From NCBI GenBank assembly GCA_964427535.1, contig CAYRVF010000020.1, forward strand, positions 1 through 47,941: a stretch of DNA of 47,941 bases, given 5' to 3'. The position numbers and the translations under genes are program-made. Source of the DNA: CAYRVF01 sp964427535 (GTDB taxonomy: Bacteria; Chloroflexota; Ktedonobacteria; Ktedonobacterales; JADMIN01). Every line of letters starts with the position of its first letter. The stretch's first letter is position 1. Below, piece after piece: positions 1-7,758 of this stretch. The notes beneath the pieces were generated by a model. The model did no database searches and had not been told where the DNA came from. It saw nothing but the letters and a program-made list of their open reading frames with translations.

Positions 1-772
1 GCGCATAGGCGGGGTCCGGGTACTCCTTGTAGATGGCTTCGGCGGCGTAGAGCGTTGTGTCGAGGCCGACGTAGTCGAGCAGCGTAAACGGTCCCATCGG
101 GTAGCCGCAGCCTAGCCGCATGCCGGTGTCGATGTCTTCCTTCGTCGCGACGCCGTTCTCGTACATACGGATGGCCGAGAGCATGTACGGAATCAGCAAA
201 AAGTTGACGACGAATCCAGCGGTATCCTTGGCGATGATGGGCGTCTTGCCGAGCGATTCGGCGAAACCGCGCAGCTCGGCCACCGTCTCGTCACTCGTGG
301 AGATGGTGCGGACGATCTCGACGAGCTTCATTACCGGCGCGGGATTGAAGAAGTGGAGGCCCGCGATCTTCTCTTGCCGGTTCGTGACGGCAGCCATCTC
401 GATGATTGGCAGCGACGAGGTGTTGCTCACGAGAATCGCCTCAGGGCGCAGCACCCCGTCGAGCGTGCGGAAGAGTTCTTGCTTCGCGTCAAGATTCTCG
501 ATGATGGCCTCGATCACCAGATCGCGGTCGGCTAAGTCACTCAGGTCGAGCGTGCCGCTGATGTTTCCGCGGTACTCCTCGGCCTGTGGCGCGGTGATCT
601 TGCCCTTGCCTTCGAGCATCTGCCACGCGCCGTGGACGCGCTGCATGCCGCGATCGAGCAGCTCCTGATTGACTTCCGCGAGGCGTACGTCATAGCCAGA
701 CTGCGCGGCGGCCTGGGCGATTCCGCTGCCCATGAGTCCGCCGCCGATCACGCCAACTTTCTTGATCGCCAT
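1..772 (-). CDS. 3-hydroxybutyryl-CoA / 3-hydroxyacyl-CoA dehydrogenase (3' end cut by window)
   Basis: NAD-dependent oxidation of 3-hydroxyacyl-CoA to 3-ketoacyl-CoA, cytoplasmic, in beta-oxidation or butanoate metabolism. The reverse-strand reading frame starts MAIKKVGVIGGGLMGSGIAQ, a Rossmann GxGxxG dinucleotide-binding start. It continues with SNTSSLPI and HFFNPAPVMKLVEI, hallmark segments of the family, and reaches the C-terminal helical domain (GYPMGPFTLLDYVGLDT). The 257 codons present compare with about 282 in the family, so roughly 25 residues lie beyond base 1. ATG at 770-772 is preceded by GGAGATCA. A TATACA-like -10 lies at 788-793, without a clear -35. This is a single-domain enzyme, distinct from the multidomain FadN-type protein at 38687-41074. 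Family is certain; substrate chain length is not. Confidence 0.93.
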   Translation of the reverse strand, partial: MAIKKVGVIGGGLMGSGIAQAAAQSGYDVRLAEVNQELLDRGMQRVHGAWQMLEGKGKITAPQAEEYRGNISGTLDLSDLADRDLVIEAIIENLDAKQELFRTLDGVLRPEAILVSNTSSLPIIEMAAVTNRQEKIAGLHFFNPAPVMKLVEIVRTISTSDETVAELRGFAESLGKTPIIAKDTAGFVVNFLLIPYMLSAIRMYENGVATKEDIDTGMRLGCGYPMGPFTLLDYVGLDTTLYAAEAIYKEYPDPAYA

Positions 773-869
773 TGATCTCCCCCACTGTGTATATCGTTTC
801 TACGAGACTTACCCTCGTTCGTCGCCGCGTGTGCCACCGGACATGCCGCTGTGCCGGGGCGAGTGCGCG

Positions 870-1538
870 TTACTCGACGCGCATCTGCACCGGCGCGACA
901 CCCGCGAAGCGCTCCCACGCCTGCGCGACCGCGCGCACCTTGCCTTGGCTGAACTGACGCCGCAGGGCGGGCGGCTGCCAGGTGGCCGTCGCTCGGCTCG
1001 CGGCTCGCAGGCTGCCGAGCGCGCGTATGTAGTATGTATCATCGGGCGGGAAAATGGCAGCCTCGCCATTGTCGCCGCCGATGGAAGCCTCCTCCAGGTA
1101 GAAGTATGGCCCGCGCTCCGCGTACCACTTGCGCACATCGGCCTGGGAGGTGACCGGCTCGCCTTCGGGACGAGCGAGCGCCGCGAGGTCGAGGTGAACT
1201 GGCCCGAACGGGAAGGCGTGCAGGTGCGCATGGTAGACCGTCTGCCGGTAGACGCCGTGCTCGAAGAACACCGGCGGACGGTACTCGGCGGTGAGGAAAT
1301 CGGCGACTCGCGACTTGAGCGCGAGCAGCTCCCCGTCCAGCGTCTCGGGCACCGCGCCATAACATGCGTAGTGGACCTTTGGGACGATCAGCAGGTGCCC
1401 CTCGATCAGCGGCGCATGGTCCACCAGAATATAGAAGTTCTCCGTCGTGGTGAGGATGATGCCGAGTGAGTTAGGGTGGCAGAATGGGCATGTCGCCTCT
1501 GAACGGCCAGCGAACGGGGCCACTCCATCGAAGTGCAT
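870..1538 (-). CDS. HIT-family (histidine triad) protein
   Basis: HIT proteins are cytoplasmic nucleotide hydrolases or transferases acting on AMP-linked substrates; the exact substrate here is unknown. The protein has CPFC near the N terminus, the core segment NFYILVDHAPLIEGHLLIVPK, and the triad HAHLHAFPFG around residue 110, matching HxHxHx. A C-terminal part of about 100 residues extends past the triad, longer than minimal HIT proteins of 110-150 residues. I chose the ATG at 1536-1538 (222 aa) because AAGGA lies seven bases upstream; an in-frame GTG at 1560-1562 would add eight residues. It lies 97 bases upstream of the dehydrogenase start on the same strand and could be cotranscribed with it. 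Confidence 0.85.
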   Translation of the reverse strand: MHFDGVAPFAGRSEATCPFCHPNSLGIILTTTENFYILVDHAPLIEGHLLIVPKVHYACYGAVPETLDGELLALKSRVADFLTAEYRPPVFFEHGVYRQTVYHAHLHAFPFGPVHLDLAALARPEGEPVTSQADVRKWYAERGPYFYLEEASIGGDNGEAAIFPPDDTYYIRALGSLRAASRATATWQPPALRRQFSQGKVRAVAQAWERFAGVAPVQMRVE

Positions 1539-1624
1539 GAGACGTCCTTCGTGTACCGGCACGATGTCGCGCTAGCTCGGTCTGCCGCGGCGCACACACA
1601 CAGCCGCATACCCACACGGCCGCT

Positions 1625-2776
1625 TTAGAAGAGGTTTCTCAGCCGGCCATGTGTCGCGTGCTGCGGCTCCCATGCCGTGCCTTCCTCTGTGGGCGCCACA
1701 TCCGCCTTGGTAGTCGACGTGCCACCTACCGCAGTGGAAGCGGCAGACGCCATTGAGGCAGCCCCGGCCGGTGCGCCCGCCGCGACCGTCGTGCTCGCCT
1801 GCAGAGAACCGCTGCTAGAGACTGGCACTGGCGCCGGGTTCTTCGCTGAGTAGGGCCATGGGCGCGAGTATCGCCGCACGAGGAAGAACAGCGGAATGCA
1901 CAGGATGAAGACTACGATGGCGGTCCACTGGGCTTGCTTGAGCGTGTCGATGCCGAGGAACGGCACCGTCGGCTCTGAGCCACGGAAGAAGAAGACGACG
2001 AACTGTGTCACGGCGTAGAGGGCCGCATAGAGCGTGAAGAAGTAGCCCGGACGAATCTGTGGCAACCGCTCACGCAGTGGCCAGAGAATCGCCAGTGCGA
2101 TCAGATTGCAGAGAATCTCATAGACCGGCGCGGGCTGGAATGGCACGAACTGGATCGCGAAGCTGTGTGGGTTGGCGTATACGATGGCCCACGCCAGGAT
2201 ATGCTGATCGGCGACGTAGGCGAGGCAGGGTGCGTGCAGGCAGGTGTCTGCCGGAACCGTGATGGGTCCGCTGGTGAGCGCCTTCCCAGTGATGTCGCCA
2301 TTGATGATATTGCCGAAGCGTCCAAAAATCTGCCCGACCGCGGCGAAGAGCGCGCCACCGTCGATGGCGAGCCAAGGTGAGATGCCGTAGCGCGGCGCGA
2401 GGACGAAGAGCGTCGCCGCCCCGAGGAAGATCGCGCCGAAGAACGCCATGCCGCCATTCCAGACGGAAATGATGTTGATCGGATGCAGAATATAGTTGTT
2501 CAGCAGATCCGGCTGCTGCACGACGAAGTACAGTCGCCCGCCAATGAGTCCGGCGATCGCGGTCCAGATGAAGAGTCCCCAGACCTGGTCGTCGCCGATG
2601 CCACGCGCGCGAGTCCAGCGGAAGACAACTGCGAGGCCGACACAGATCGCCACGACGTACGCCAGACCGTACCAGTGAACAGAGATCGGGCCAAAGTGGA
2701 ACGCGATCGGATCGATGTTCAGAATGAAGTAGGCAAAGGACAGGTGTCCTAGCCCCGAAATCAGCCATGATGCCAT
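1625..2776 (-). CDS. lgt: Prolipoprotein diacylglyceryl transferase Lgt with long C-terminal tail
   Basis: Lgt moves diacylglycerol from phosphatidylglycerol to the lipobox cysteine of prelipoproteins in the cytoplasmic membrane. The 383-residue protein has about seven membrane segments. Conserved landmarks are HWYGLAYV near the N terminus, GGRLYFV, and the signature GRFGNIINGDITG, matching the family GR-x-GN-x-NGE except that the last acidic residue is Asp instead of Glu. After the last membrane segment comes a tail of about 75 residues rich in Ala, Ser, Thr and Pro, not usual for the family. ATG 2774-2776 follows GGAGG eight bases upstream. A TTGACA/GATAAT promoter lies at 2868-2897. One likely substrate in the window is the lipoprotein at 44179-45465. 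Confidence 0.95.
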   Translation of the reverse strand: MASWLISGLGHLSFAYFILNIDPIAFHFGPISVHWYGLAYVVAICVGLAVVFRWTRARGIGDDQVWGLFIWTAIAGLIGGRLYFVVQQPDLLNNYILHPINIISVWNGGMAFFGAIFLGAATLFVLAPRYGISPWLAIDGGALFAAVGQIFGRFGNIINGDITGKALTSGPITVPADTCLHAPCLAYVADQHILAWAIVYANPHSFAIQFVPFQPAPVYEILCNLIALAILWPLRERLPQIRPGYFFTLYAALYAVTQFVVFFFRGSEPTVPFLGIDTLKQAQWTAIVVFILCIPLFFLVRRYSRPWPYSAKNPAPVPVSSSGSLQASTTVAAGAPAGAASMASAASTAVGGTSTTKADVAPTEEGTAWEPQHATHGRLRNLF

Positions 2777-2867
2777 GTCGCGGTCCTCCGGCAGCCGTCA
2801 CTCGATGCGCGTGTTACTCAGATTGTATCGCATGCGGTCGTATCGCGCACGCCGATTGCCGCCCAGT

Positions 2868-2897
2868 ATTATCGGGACATCCCTCGCTGACTGTCAA
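2868..2897 (-). promoter_or_regulatory. Predicted promoter of lgt
   Basis: On the minus strand a consensus -35 TTGACA (2892-2897) and a -10 GATAAT (2868-2873) are separated by 18 bases. The predicted transcript would begin near 2861, giving an 85-base leader before lgt. Match to sigma-A consensus is 11 of 12; start site is not verified. Confidence 0.6.
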
Positions 2898-2960
2898 TCC
2901 TATCAGCGGGGTATGCGGGCCTGCCGAACCGGTCGCTTCCATCCGAGACGCCCACGGCGC

Positions 2961-2990
2961 TTGAACCGTCGAGAAGTGCGGTGTTACACT
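2961..2990 (+). promoter_or_regulatory. Predicted promoter of the MBL hydrolase
   Basis: TTGAAC (2961-2966), 18-base spacer, TACACT (2985-2990), with TGT directly before the -10 forming an extended -10. The transcript would start near 2997, about 54 bases before the preferred GTG start. Confidence 0.6.
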
Positions 2991-3050
2991 GCGGCCCGGC
3001 GGTGGTTTGTCATGACGCGGGCCGCGCACCGCACCGGCGAGGAGGCATGG

Positions 3051-3731
3051 GTGGATACGCGGGAGCAAAGCAGTCCAGAGACACAGCCGCTGGTGGAGGC
3101 GATTCCCGTCGGCATGCTTGCCGCGAATTGCTATCTCGTGACGTGCCCCGAGACGCTTGAGACGGTAGTGGTGGATCCTGGCGCCGATCCCAGCGTGATA
3201 CTCGACCGTATCGCGGAGCGCGGACTGCGAGTGGTGCACATTCTGCACACGCACGGACACTTCGACCACATCAGCGCGACGGAAGCGGTGCTGGCGGGTC
3301 TGCCTGGGCCTGTTCCTGTGCTCGCGAATCCCGCCGATGCCTATCTCTACGCGCCCGATGCGCGTGCCGCGGGTCAGGCATATGGCTACGCCGTCGCGCC
3401 GGAGCCGGTGACGCCTCGTTGGGAGCTGGTCGACGGCGCGACACTGCGGGTGGGGCAACTCACAGTGCGGGTGGTCTCCACACCGGGGCACACGCCAGGG
3501 AGTGTGTGCTTGCTCTGGGGCGATACGCTCGTGCTCTCGGGCGATACGTTGTTCCATCGCGGCATTGGGCGCACCGATCTCGCGGGCGGTGACGAAGACG
3601 CGATCTATACCAGTATCACCGAGAGGTTGTATGCTCTACCGGATGCGGTTGCTGTGCTGCCGGGTCATGGGCCAGTCACCACGATCGGCGAGGAGCGCCG
3701 CCAGAACCCGTTCGTGCGCGGTCTGGGGTAG
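3051..3731 (+). CDS. MBL-fold metallohydrolase, glyoxalase II-like
   Basis: A small cytoplasmic zinc-dependent hydrolase of the metallo-beta-lactamase fold, in the YcbL/glyoxalase II-like group that cleaves thioesters. HTHGHFDH (HxHxDH) supplies metal ligands, followed by STPGHTPGS, LSGDTLF and a final PGHGPVTT carrying the later His and Asp ligands. The HxHxDH motif, GDTLF and PGHGP in correct order make the fold certain; the substrate is not known. I chose GTG 3051 (226 aa) because GGAGG lies five bases upstream; in-frame ATG at 3012 has no such signal. The long upstream open frame from 2775 runs over the lgt start and promoter and is unlikely to be coding. Confidence 0.88.
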   Translation: MDTREQSSPETQPLVEAIPVGMLAANCYLVTCPETLETVVVDPGADPSVILDRIAERGLRVVHILHTHGHFDHISATEAVLAGLPGPVPVLANPADAYLYAPDARAAGQAYGYAVAPEPVTPRWELVDGATLRVGQLTVRVVSTPGHTPGSVCLLWGDTLVLSGDTLFHRGIGRTDLAGGDEDAIYTSITERLYALPDAVAVLPGHGPVTTIGEERRQNPFVRGLG

Positions 3732-3906
3732 GTCAACTGAGTTCCACCGTTGCACACACTGGAGGCGCGGCACGAAGAGCGGGATTTCGTCTGTGAGTTG
3801 ACGCGAGTCGGGCTACTGCGCGTTACCGAGTCTCGCGTGAAAAGTTGCATATCTACAGGGTGATGGACGCAATCCGCGCGTCTGCCTCGACCCAGAGGTG
3901 CGGGTT

Positions 3907-3915
3907 TGATACACT
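3907..3915 (+). promoter_or_regulatory. Extended -10 promoter upstream of ugd
   Basis: TGATACACT reads as an extended -10 (TG-n-TACACT) with no recognisable -35. Transcription from it would start near 3922 and give a leader of about 100 bases before ugd. The 3732-4025 interval holds no convincing gene; its open frame into ugd has no start signal. Confidence 0.45.
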
Positions 3916-4025
3916 GGACGGTGGGCAACGCACAGGGTGCCTCGGACGCTGTTCATCGTGAAGTGCGGAGGCGGGGACTGGCCGAGCAGGGATCACGGCA
4001 TCGCCAGGGAGCCAGGGAGAGATTG

Positions 4026-5483
4026 ATGAGCAAAGTGTGCGTCGTTGGGACCGGATATGTTGGTTTGGTGACCGGCACCTGTCTGGCAGAGCTGGGCAAC
4101 ACCGTCGTGTGCCTGGATGTCGTCGAGGAGAAGATTGCGCTGCTGCGGGCGGGGCAGTTGCCCATTTATGAGCCGGGGCTCGAACCGCTTGTGCACCGCA
4201 ACGTCGCGCTGGGCCGCCTGTCGTTCACGACCAGTTACGCCGAGGCCATCGACCACGCCGACTTCATCTTCATTGCGGTCAACACCCCGACGATTCCTGG
4301 GGGTGAGGGCGCCGACATGCGCTACGTCGAGTCCGCCGCCCGTCAGATCGCCGACAACCTCCGGGCGAACGCGATCATCGTCAATAAGAGCACGATGCCG
4401 GTTGGCAGCGGCGACCTCGTCTCGGCGATCGTGCATGAGTATCTGCCCGATCCATCGATCTCGGTCGCGGTCGTCTCGAATCCGGAGTTCCTGCGCGAAG
4501 GGTCGGCGGTCTCGGACTTCCTCAAGCCGGATCGGGTGGTGCTCGGCTCGACTGACCGCGACGCGGCGCTTCAGGTCGGCCAGCTCTATCTGCCGTTGCG
4601 CGCGCCGATCGTGATCACCGACCTCTATACCGCCGAGATGATCAAGTACGCCTCCAACGCCTTCCTGGCGACGAAAATCTCGTTCATCAACGAGATCGCG
4701 CGCATCTGCGACCGGCTCGGTGCGGACGTGCGCGAGGTGGCGGCCGGGATGGGCTACGACAAGCGCATCGGCCGCGCCTTCCTCGATGCCGGTCTGGGCT
4801 ACGGCGGCAGCTGCTTCCCCAAGGACGTAAAGGCGCTGGCCCACATGGGGGCGGAAGCCGGTCTGCACCCGCAACTGCTCGAAGCGGTCATGAAGATCAA
4901 CGAGGACCAGCGGCAGGTCGCGGTGCAACTGCTGGAGGACGAGATGGGCGGCGCGGGTAGCCTGCGCGGCAAGACGGTGGCGCTGCTCGGTCTCGCCTTC
5001 AAGGACAACACCGACGACATGCGCGAGGCGCCGTCGGTGGACATCGCCCGGTGGCTGCTCGGGTCAGGTGCGACCATCCGCGCCTTCGACCCCGTGGCCC
5101 GCGAGTCCGCCGAGAAGGTGCTGCCCCGGGAGGGCGTTGTCTACTGCGCGGATGAAGTGGAGGCCGCGACGGGCGCCGACGCGGTGATGCTCGTGACCGA
5201 GTGGGCGCGCTTCCGGACGCTCGATCTCGCCCGGCTGCGCGCCGTGATGGCGCCGAGTGAGGAGGGCCAGCCCTTCGTCGACGGACGCAACCTGTTCGAT
5301 CCCGAGGAAGTGCGACGGTTCGGCTTCCGCTATCGCGGCATTGGACGTGGCGGACGCCGGAACGGCGAGAACGGTAACCATTCGTCGTCACCCCGCCACC
5401 GTGCCTCGTCCGCCTCGAATGGCAACGTCGCGAGTGGCGGACAGCCGGTGCCGACGGTTCAGAGCGTGCGGGCCGCTGAATGA
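4026..5483 (+). CDS. ugd: UDP-glucose 6-dehydrogenase
   Basis: Oxidises UDP-glucose to UDP-glucuronate in two NAD-dependent steps, feeding exopolysaccharide or glycan synthesis in the cytoplasm. The 485-residue protein has the N-terminal Rossmann GTGYVGLVTG, the conserved NKSTMPVGSG and NPEFLREGSA segments, GYGGSCFPKD with the catalytic cysteine near residue 263, and the C-terminal domain beginning LRGKTVALLGLAFKDNTDDMREAPS. The last 50 residues or so are Ser/Asn/Gly-rich and look disordered, an extension beyond the usual 430-440 residues. ATG 4026 follows GGGAGAG. Its stop codon overlaps the in-frame ATG at 5480 of the next gene, suggesting cotranscription with acpS. Confidence 0.95.
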   Translation: MSKVCVVGTGYVGLVTGTCLAELGNTVVCLDVVEEKIALLRAGQLPIYEPGLEPLVHRNVALGRLSFTTSYAEAIDHADFIFIAVNTPTIPGGEGADMRYVESAARQIADNLRANAIIVNKSTMPVGSGDLVSAIVHEYLPDPSISVAVVSNPEFLREGSAVSDFLKPDRVVLGSTDRDAALQVGQLYLPLRAPIVITDLYTAEMIKYASNAFLATKISFINEIARICDRLGADVREVAAGMGYDKRIGRAFLDAGLGYGGSCFPKDVKALAHMGAEAGLHPQLLEAVMKINEDQRQVAVQLLEDEMGGAGSLRGKTVALLGLAFKDNTDDMREAPSVDIARWLLGSGATIRAFDPVARESAEKVLPREGVVYCADEVEAATGADAVMLVTEWARFRTLDLARLRAVMAPSEEGQPFVDGRNLFDPEEVRRFGFRYRGIGRGGRRNGENGNHSSSPRHRASSASNGNVASGGQPVPTVQSVRAAE

Positions 5484-5509
5484 GCGTGCCGCGCGGGGAG
5501 GACACACCC

Positions 5510-5920
5510 TTGTCCAATCGGTCGCGTATCTTCCCCGCGCCAGCCGCGCCGGTGCCCGTGGTCGTCGGCGTCGACATGGTCGAGCGTGCCCGCTTCGTCG
5601 AGACGTGTGAGCGGTTCGGCGAGCGCTTTCTGGGCCGCGTCTTCACGCCAGCCGAGCGCGCGCTCGTGGGTGCGCGGGTCGCGCGGCTCGCCGGACGGTT
5701 TGCCGCGAAGGAAGCGTGCTCGAAGGCGCTCGGTACAGGCATAGGCTCGGTGGCCTGGCGCGAGATCGAGATTTTGCGGCTGGAGAGCGGCAAACCGGTA
5801 CTGCAACTCTCGGGGAACGCGTTCGATCAGGCGGAGCGTCTGGGCCTGGGCGCGTTCGACGTGAGTATTTCTGACACACACGACCACGCCCTTGCAGTCG
5901 TCGTGGGGCTGCGTGGGTAG
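5510..5920 (+). CDS. acpS: Holo-[acyl-carrier-protein] synthase
   Basis: Transfers 4'-phosphopantetheine from CoA to a serine of acyl carrier protein, needed for fatty acid synthesis. The conserved GVDMVERARF (Mg-binding Asp), FLGRVFTPAE, RLAGRFAAKEACSKALGTG (second acidic ligand in the AAKE motif) and the terminal SISDTHDHALAVVV cover the whole family core. Start choice is uncertain: TTG 5510 has a near-perfect GGGGAGGA eight bases upstream, whereas ATG 5480 overlaps the ugd stop as ATGA but lacks a Shine-Dalgarno sequence. Either start gives 15-25 residues before the usual N terminus. Translational coupling to ugd is likely. The product fits the fatty-acid genes at 11865-15082, though it is not in their operon. 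Confidence 0.9.
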   Translation: MSNRSRIFPAPAAPVPVVVGVDMVERARFVETCERFGERFLGRVFTPAERALVGARVARLAGRFAAKEACSKALGTGIGSVAWREIEILRLESGKPVLQLSGNAFDQAERLGLGAFDVSISDTHDHALAVVVGLRG

Positions 5921-6002
5921 CGCCGGAGCGTTGTGACGAACGGCACCCGCAGCGTGCCACACGCATGGCGCCAGCTCCCGAGTTCTGGAAGGGAGGGTCC
6001 AC

Positions 6003-6602
6003 ATGGCGCAGGACGAGCGGACGGAGTCTGGAACTTTTCTCACCGAAGATCAGCTCCGCGCGGTCACGATTGGCGAGATGCACCCCTTGACCGAGAAGAT
6101 TCGCGTGGTCGACTATGACCCTGCGTGGCCGTCTCAGTTCGATGCGGAGTCCGCGAAGATACGTGCGGCGCTGGGAAACCGTGCGATACGGGTCGAGCAC
6201 ATCGGCTCGACATCCGTGCCAGGTCTGTCGGCGAAGCCGATTCTCGACATCTGCCTGATCGTTGCCGATTCAGCGGACGAAGCGTCGTACGTCCCCGCTC
6301 TGGAGGCTGCGGGATACACATTGCGCATCCGCGAGCCCGATTGGTACCAACATCGGATGTTCAGAGGCGTGGACCCTGCCGTGAATCTCCACGTGTATTC
6401 TGCGGGTTGCGAGGAGATTGAGCGCGCGCTCCTCTTTCGCGATTGGCTCCGCAGCAACGCGAGCGACCGCGATCTCTATGCGCGCACGAAGCGCGAGCTC
6501 GCTCAACGGGACTGGAAGTACGTCCAGAACTACGCCGACGCCAAGACGGATGTGGTTCGCGAGATTCTGGCGCGCGCCGTGGCCGCTCGCGAGGGGCGTT
6601 GA
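6003..6602 (+). CDS. GrpB-family (UPF0157) nucleotidyltransferase-fold protein
   Basis: The family adopts a nucleotidyltransferase-like fold; its cellular role is poorly defined. The 199-residue protein shows the family core: VVDYDPAWPSQF, RVEHIGSTSVPGLSAKPILDICLIV, a middle HRMFRG, and LLFRDWLRS followed by YARTKRELAQRDW near the C terminus. About 35 residues precede the domain. ATG 6003 follows GGGAGGGTCCAC. It is 82 bases after acpS on the same strand, so it may be the last gene of that transcript. I cannot assign a substrate. Confidence 0.85.
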   Translation: MAQDERTESGTFLTEDQLRAVTIGEMHPLTEKIRVVDYDPAWPSQFDAESAKIRAALGNRAIRVEHIGSTSVPGLSAKPILDICLIVADSADEASYVPALEAAGYTLRIREPDWYQHRMFRGVDPAVNLHVYSAGCEEIERALLFRDWLRSNASDRDLYARTKRELAQRDWKYVQNYADAKTDVVREILARAVAAREGR

Positions 6603-6764
6603 GGCGCCTGCCACGTGGGGCGGATGGGCCGCCTGCTATCGTGTACCACGCCACAGTTGCATAGTCGCCTCAGCCGCTTTGTTCGAGCGCAACAATTCGC
6701 AGGTCAGGCGTGTTAAAGTCGTCAGAGAGGTAGAACAGGCGCGGCCCTGTGTCGCGGTGTAGCC

Positions 6765-7046
6765 TCAACGGCCGTGATGCGTCACCTCGTCGACGACCTC
6801 ACTCGCCACGTGCGTAAGCTCTTCGATATGGCTCAGACGCCAGATGAGCATGAAGGCGGCGCCGAGGATGCCGGAAATGATGATGATTGTCACGACCAGA
6901 CCGAGTGTGACGCCAGCCGGCAGCGTATGCGTGGTGAGATAGACGGTGCCGAAGGAAATGACCGCGGCGAGCAGCGCGAGGGTCAGACAGCCGCGGACCA
7001 TGCCCTCGAATACATGCCAGAACCACCGGCCGATGCCACGAATCAT
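6765..7046 (-). CDS. Small two-segment membrane protein, function unknown
   Basis: A 93-residue protein that I do not recognise. Residues about 13-35 (MVRGCLTLALLAAVISFGTV) and about 44-66 (GVTLGLVVTIIIISGILG) form two membrane segments, and the C terminus is acidic with a His-rich end, probably cytoplasmic. GGGAGG lies a few bases upstream of ATG 7044-7046. A near-consensus promoter with an overlapping palindrome at 7116-7158 drives it, so regulated expression is likely. It is convergent with the GrpB-family gene and divergent from the alkyltransferase-like gene. Confidence 0.7.
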   Translation of the reverse strand: MIRGIGRWFWHVFEGMVRGCLTLALLAAVISFGTVYLTTHTLPAGVTLGLVVTIIIISGILGAAFMLIWRLSHIEELTHVASEVVDEVTHHGR

Positions 7047-7115
7047 GGGAGCCTCCCGCTGAGTGCCGGCGACAGGACGTATGGCCGGCTGGAAGTGTGG
7101 ATACTGCCTGTATGC

Positions 7116-7158
7116 ACGATGCCGGCTGCATCGTAAGGCAAGCTAGGGGTACTGTCAA
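7116..7158 (-). promoter_or_regulatory. Promoter with palindromic operator for the small membrane protein
   Basis: Minus strand TTGACA (7153-7158), 17-base spacer, TACGAT (7130-7135). A perfect 7-base inverted repeat, ACGATGC and GCATCGT around CGGCT (7116-7134), covers the -10 and the expected start site near 7123. This is the position of a repressor operator. The regulator is unknown. Confidence 0.55.
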
Positions 7159-7232
7159 CTCGCCCATGGATGTCTGCCGTTGATGTATCCCAAGAGCAGA
7201 GAGGTGCGGACCCGAGAGAGAGGGACGGAAAT

Positions 7233-7727
7233 ATGCCGCTGACAGGACTATCGCGGGATGATGCGGCACGACTCGCCGCGCGAATCTATGCGCTTGTGCG
7301 GGCGTGTCCAACCGGCAGGGTGACGACCTACGGGTGGGTTGGAGCAGCGCTCGGCTATCCCAGAGGCGCCCGCATGGTGGGCTGGGTGATGAACGAGTCG
7401 CCGCGCTGGGAGAGTGTGCCGGCGCAGCGGGTGATTAGCGCGAAAGGCGTGCTCACGGGGAGTTGGGCATTCGGCCAGAAGGGACGCATGCGCCGGTTGC
7501 TGGAGGATGAAGGCATTGCCTTCGACGACGAGGGACGTGTCGATATGGCCACGTACGGCTGGGACCCGAGCCGCGAACTCTCCGATGAGGAGCGCGCGGC
7601 CCTCTTCGTGCGGGCGGACGCCAGGCCCGAGCCGGTCAGCGACCACCTCTACGGTCTGCTGCTCGACGACCCGGCGTCGCCGTTCCGGATCACTCCGGCG
7701 GAGCAGCCGTCGCTCTTCGACCTGTGA
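7233..7727 (+). CDS. Alkyltransferase-like (ATL) DNA-repair protein, MGMT family without active cysteine
   Basis: ATL proteins bind O6-alkylguanine in DNA and recruit nucleotide excision repair, but cannot remove the alkyl group. The 164-residue protein has the MGMT DNA-binding segment (GRVTTYGWVGAALGYPRGARMVGWVM). At the active-site position the alkyltransferase PCHRV is replaced by PAQRVI, so Ala takes the place of the catalytic Cys. Thermus ATL (TTHA1564) is known to carry Ala here as well. About 70 acidic residues follow the core and end in PSLFDL. I chose ATG 7233, downstream of GAGGGACGGA; ATG 7170 is in frame but lacks a ribosome-binding site. Confidence 0.82.
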   Translation: MPLTGLSRDDAARLAARIYALVRACPTGRVTTYGWVGAALGYPRGARMVGWVMNESPRWESVPAQRVISAKGVLTGSWAFGQKGRMRRLLEDEGIAFDDEGRVDMATYGWDPSRELSDEERAALFVRADARPEPVSDHLYGLLLDDPASPFRITPAEQPSLFDL

Positions 7728-7758
7728 CGGCTGCTCCAGCGGTGCGGCGTTCGCGCGC

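Noticed and set aside
3732..4025. Riboswitch or small RNA in the leader of ugd
   Set aside because: No match to a known riboswitch core that I can support; only an extended -10 at 3907 stands out.
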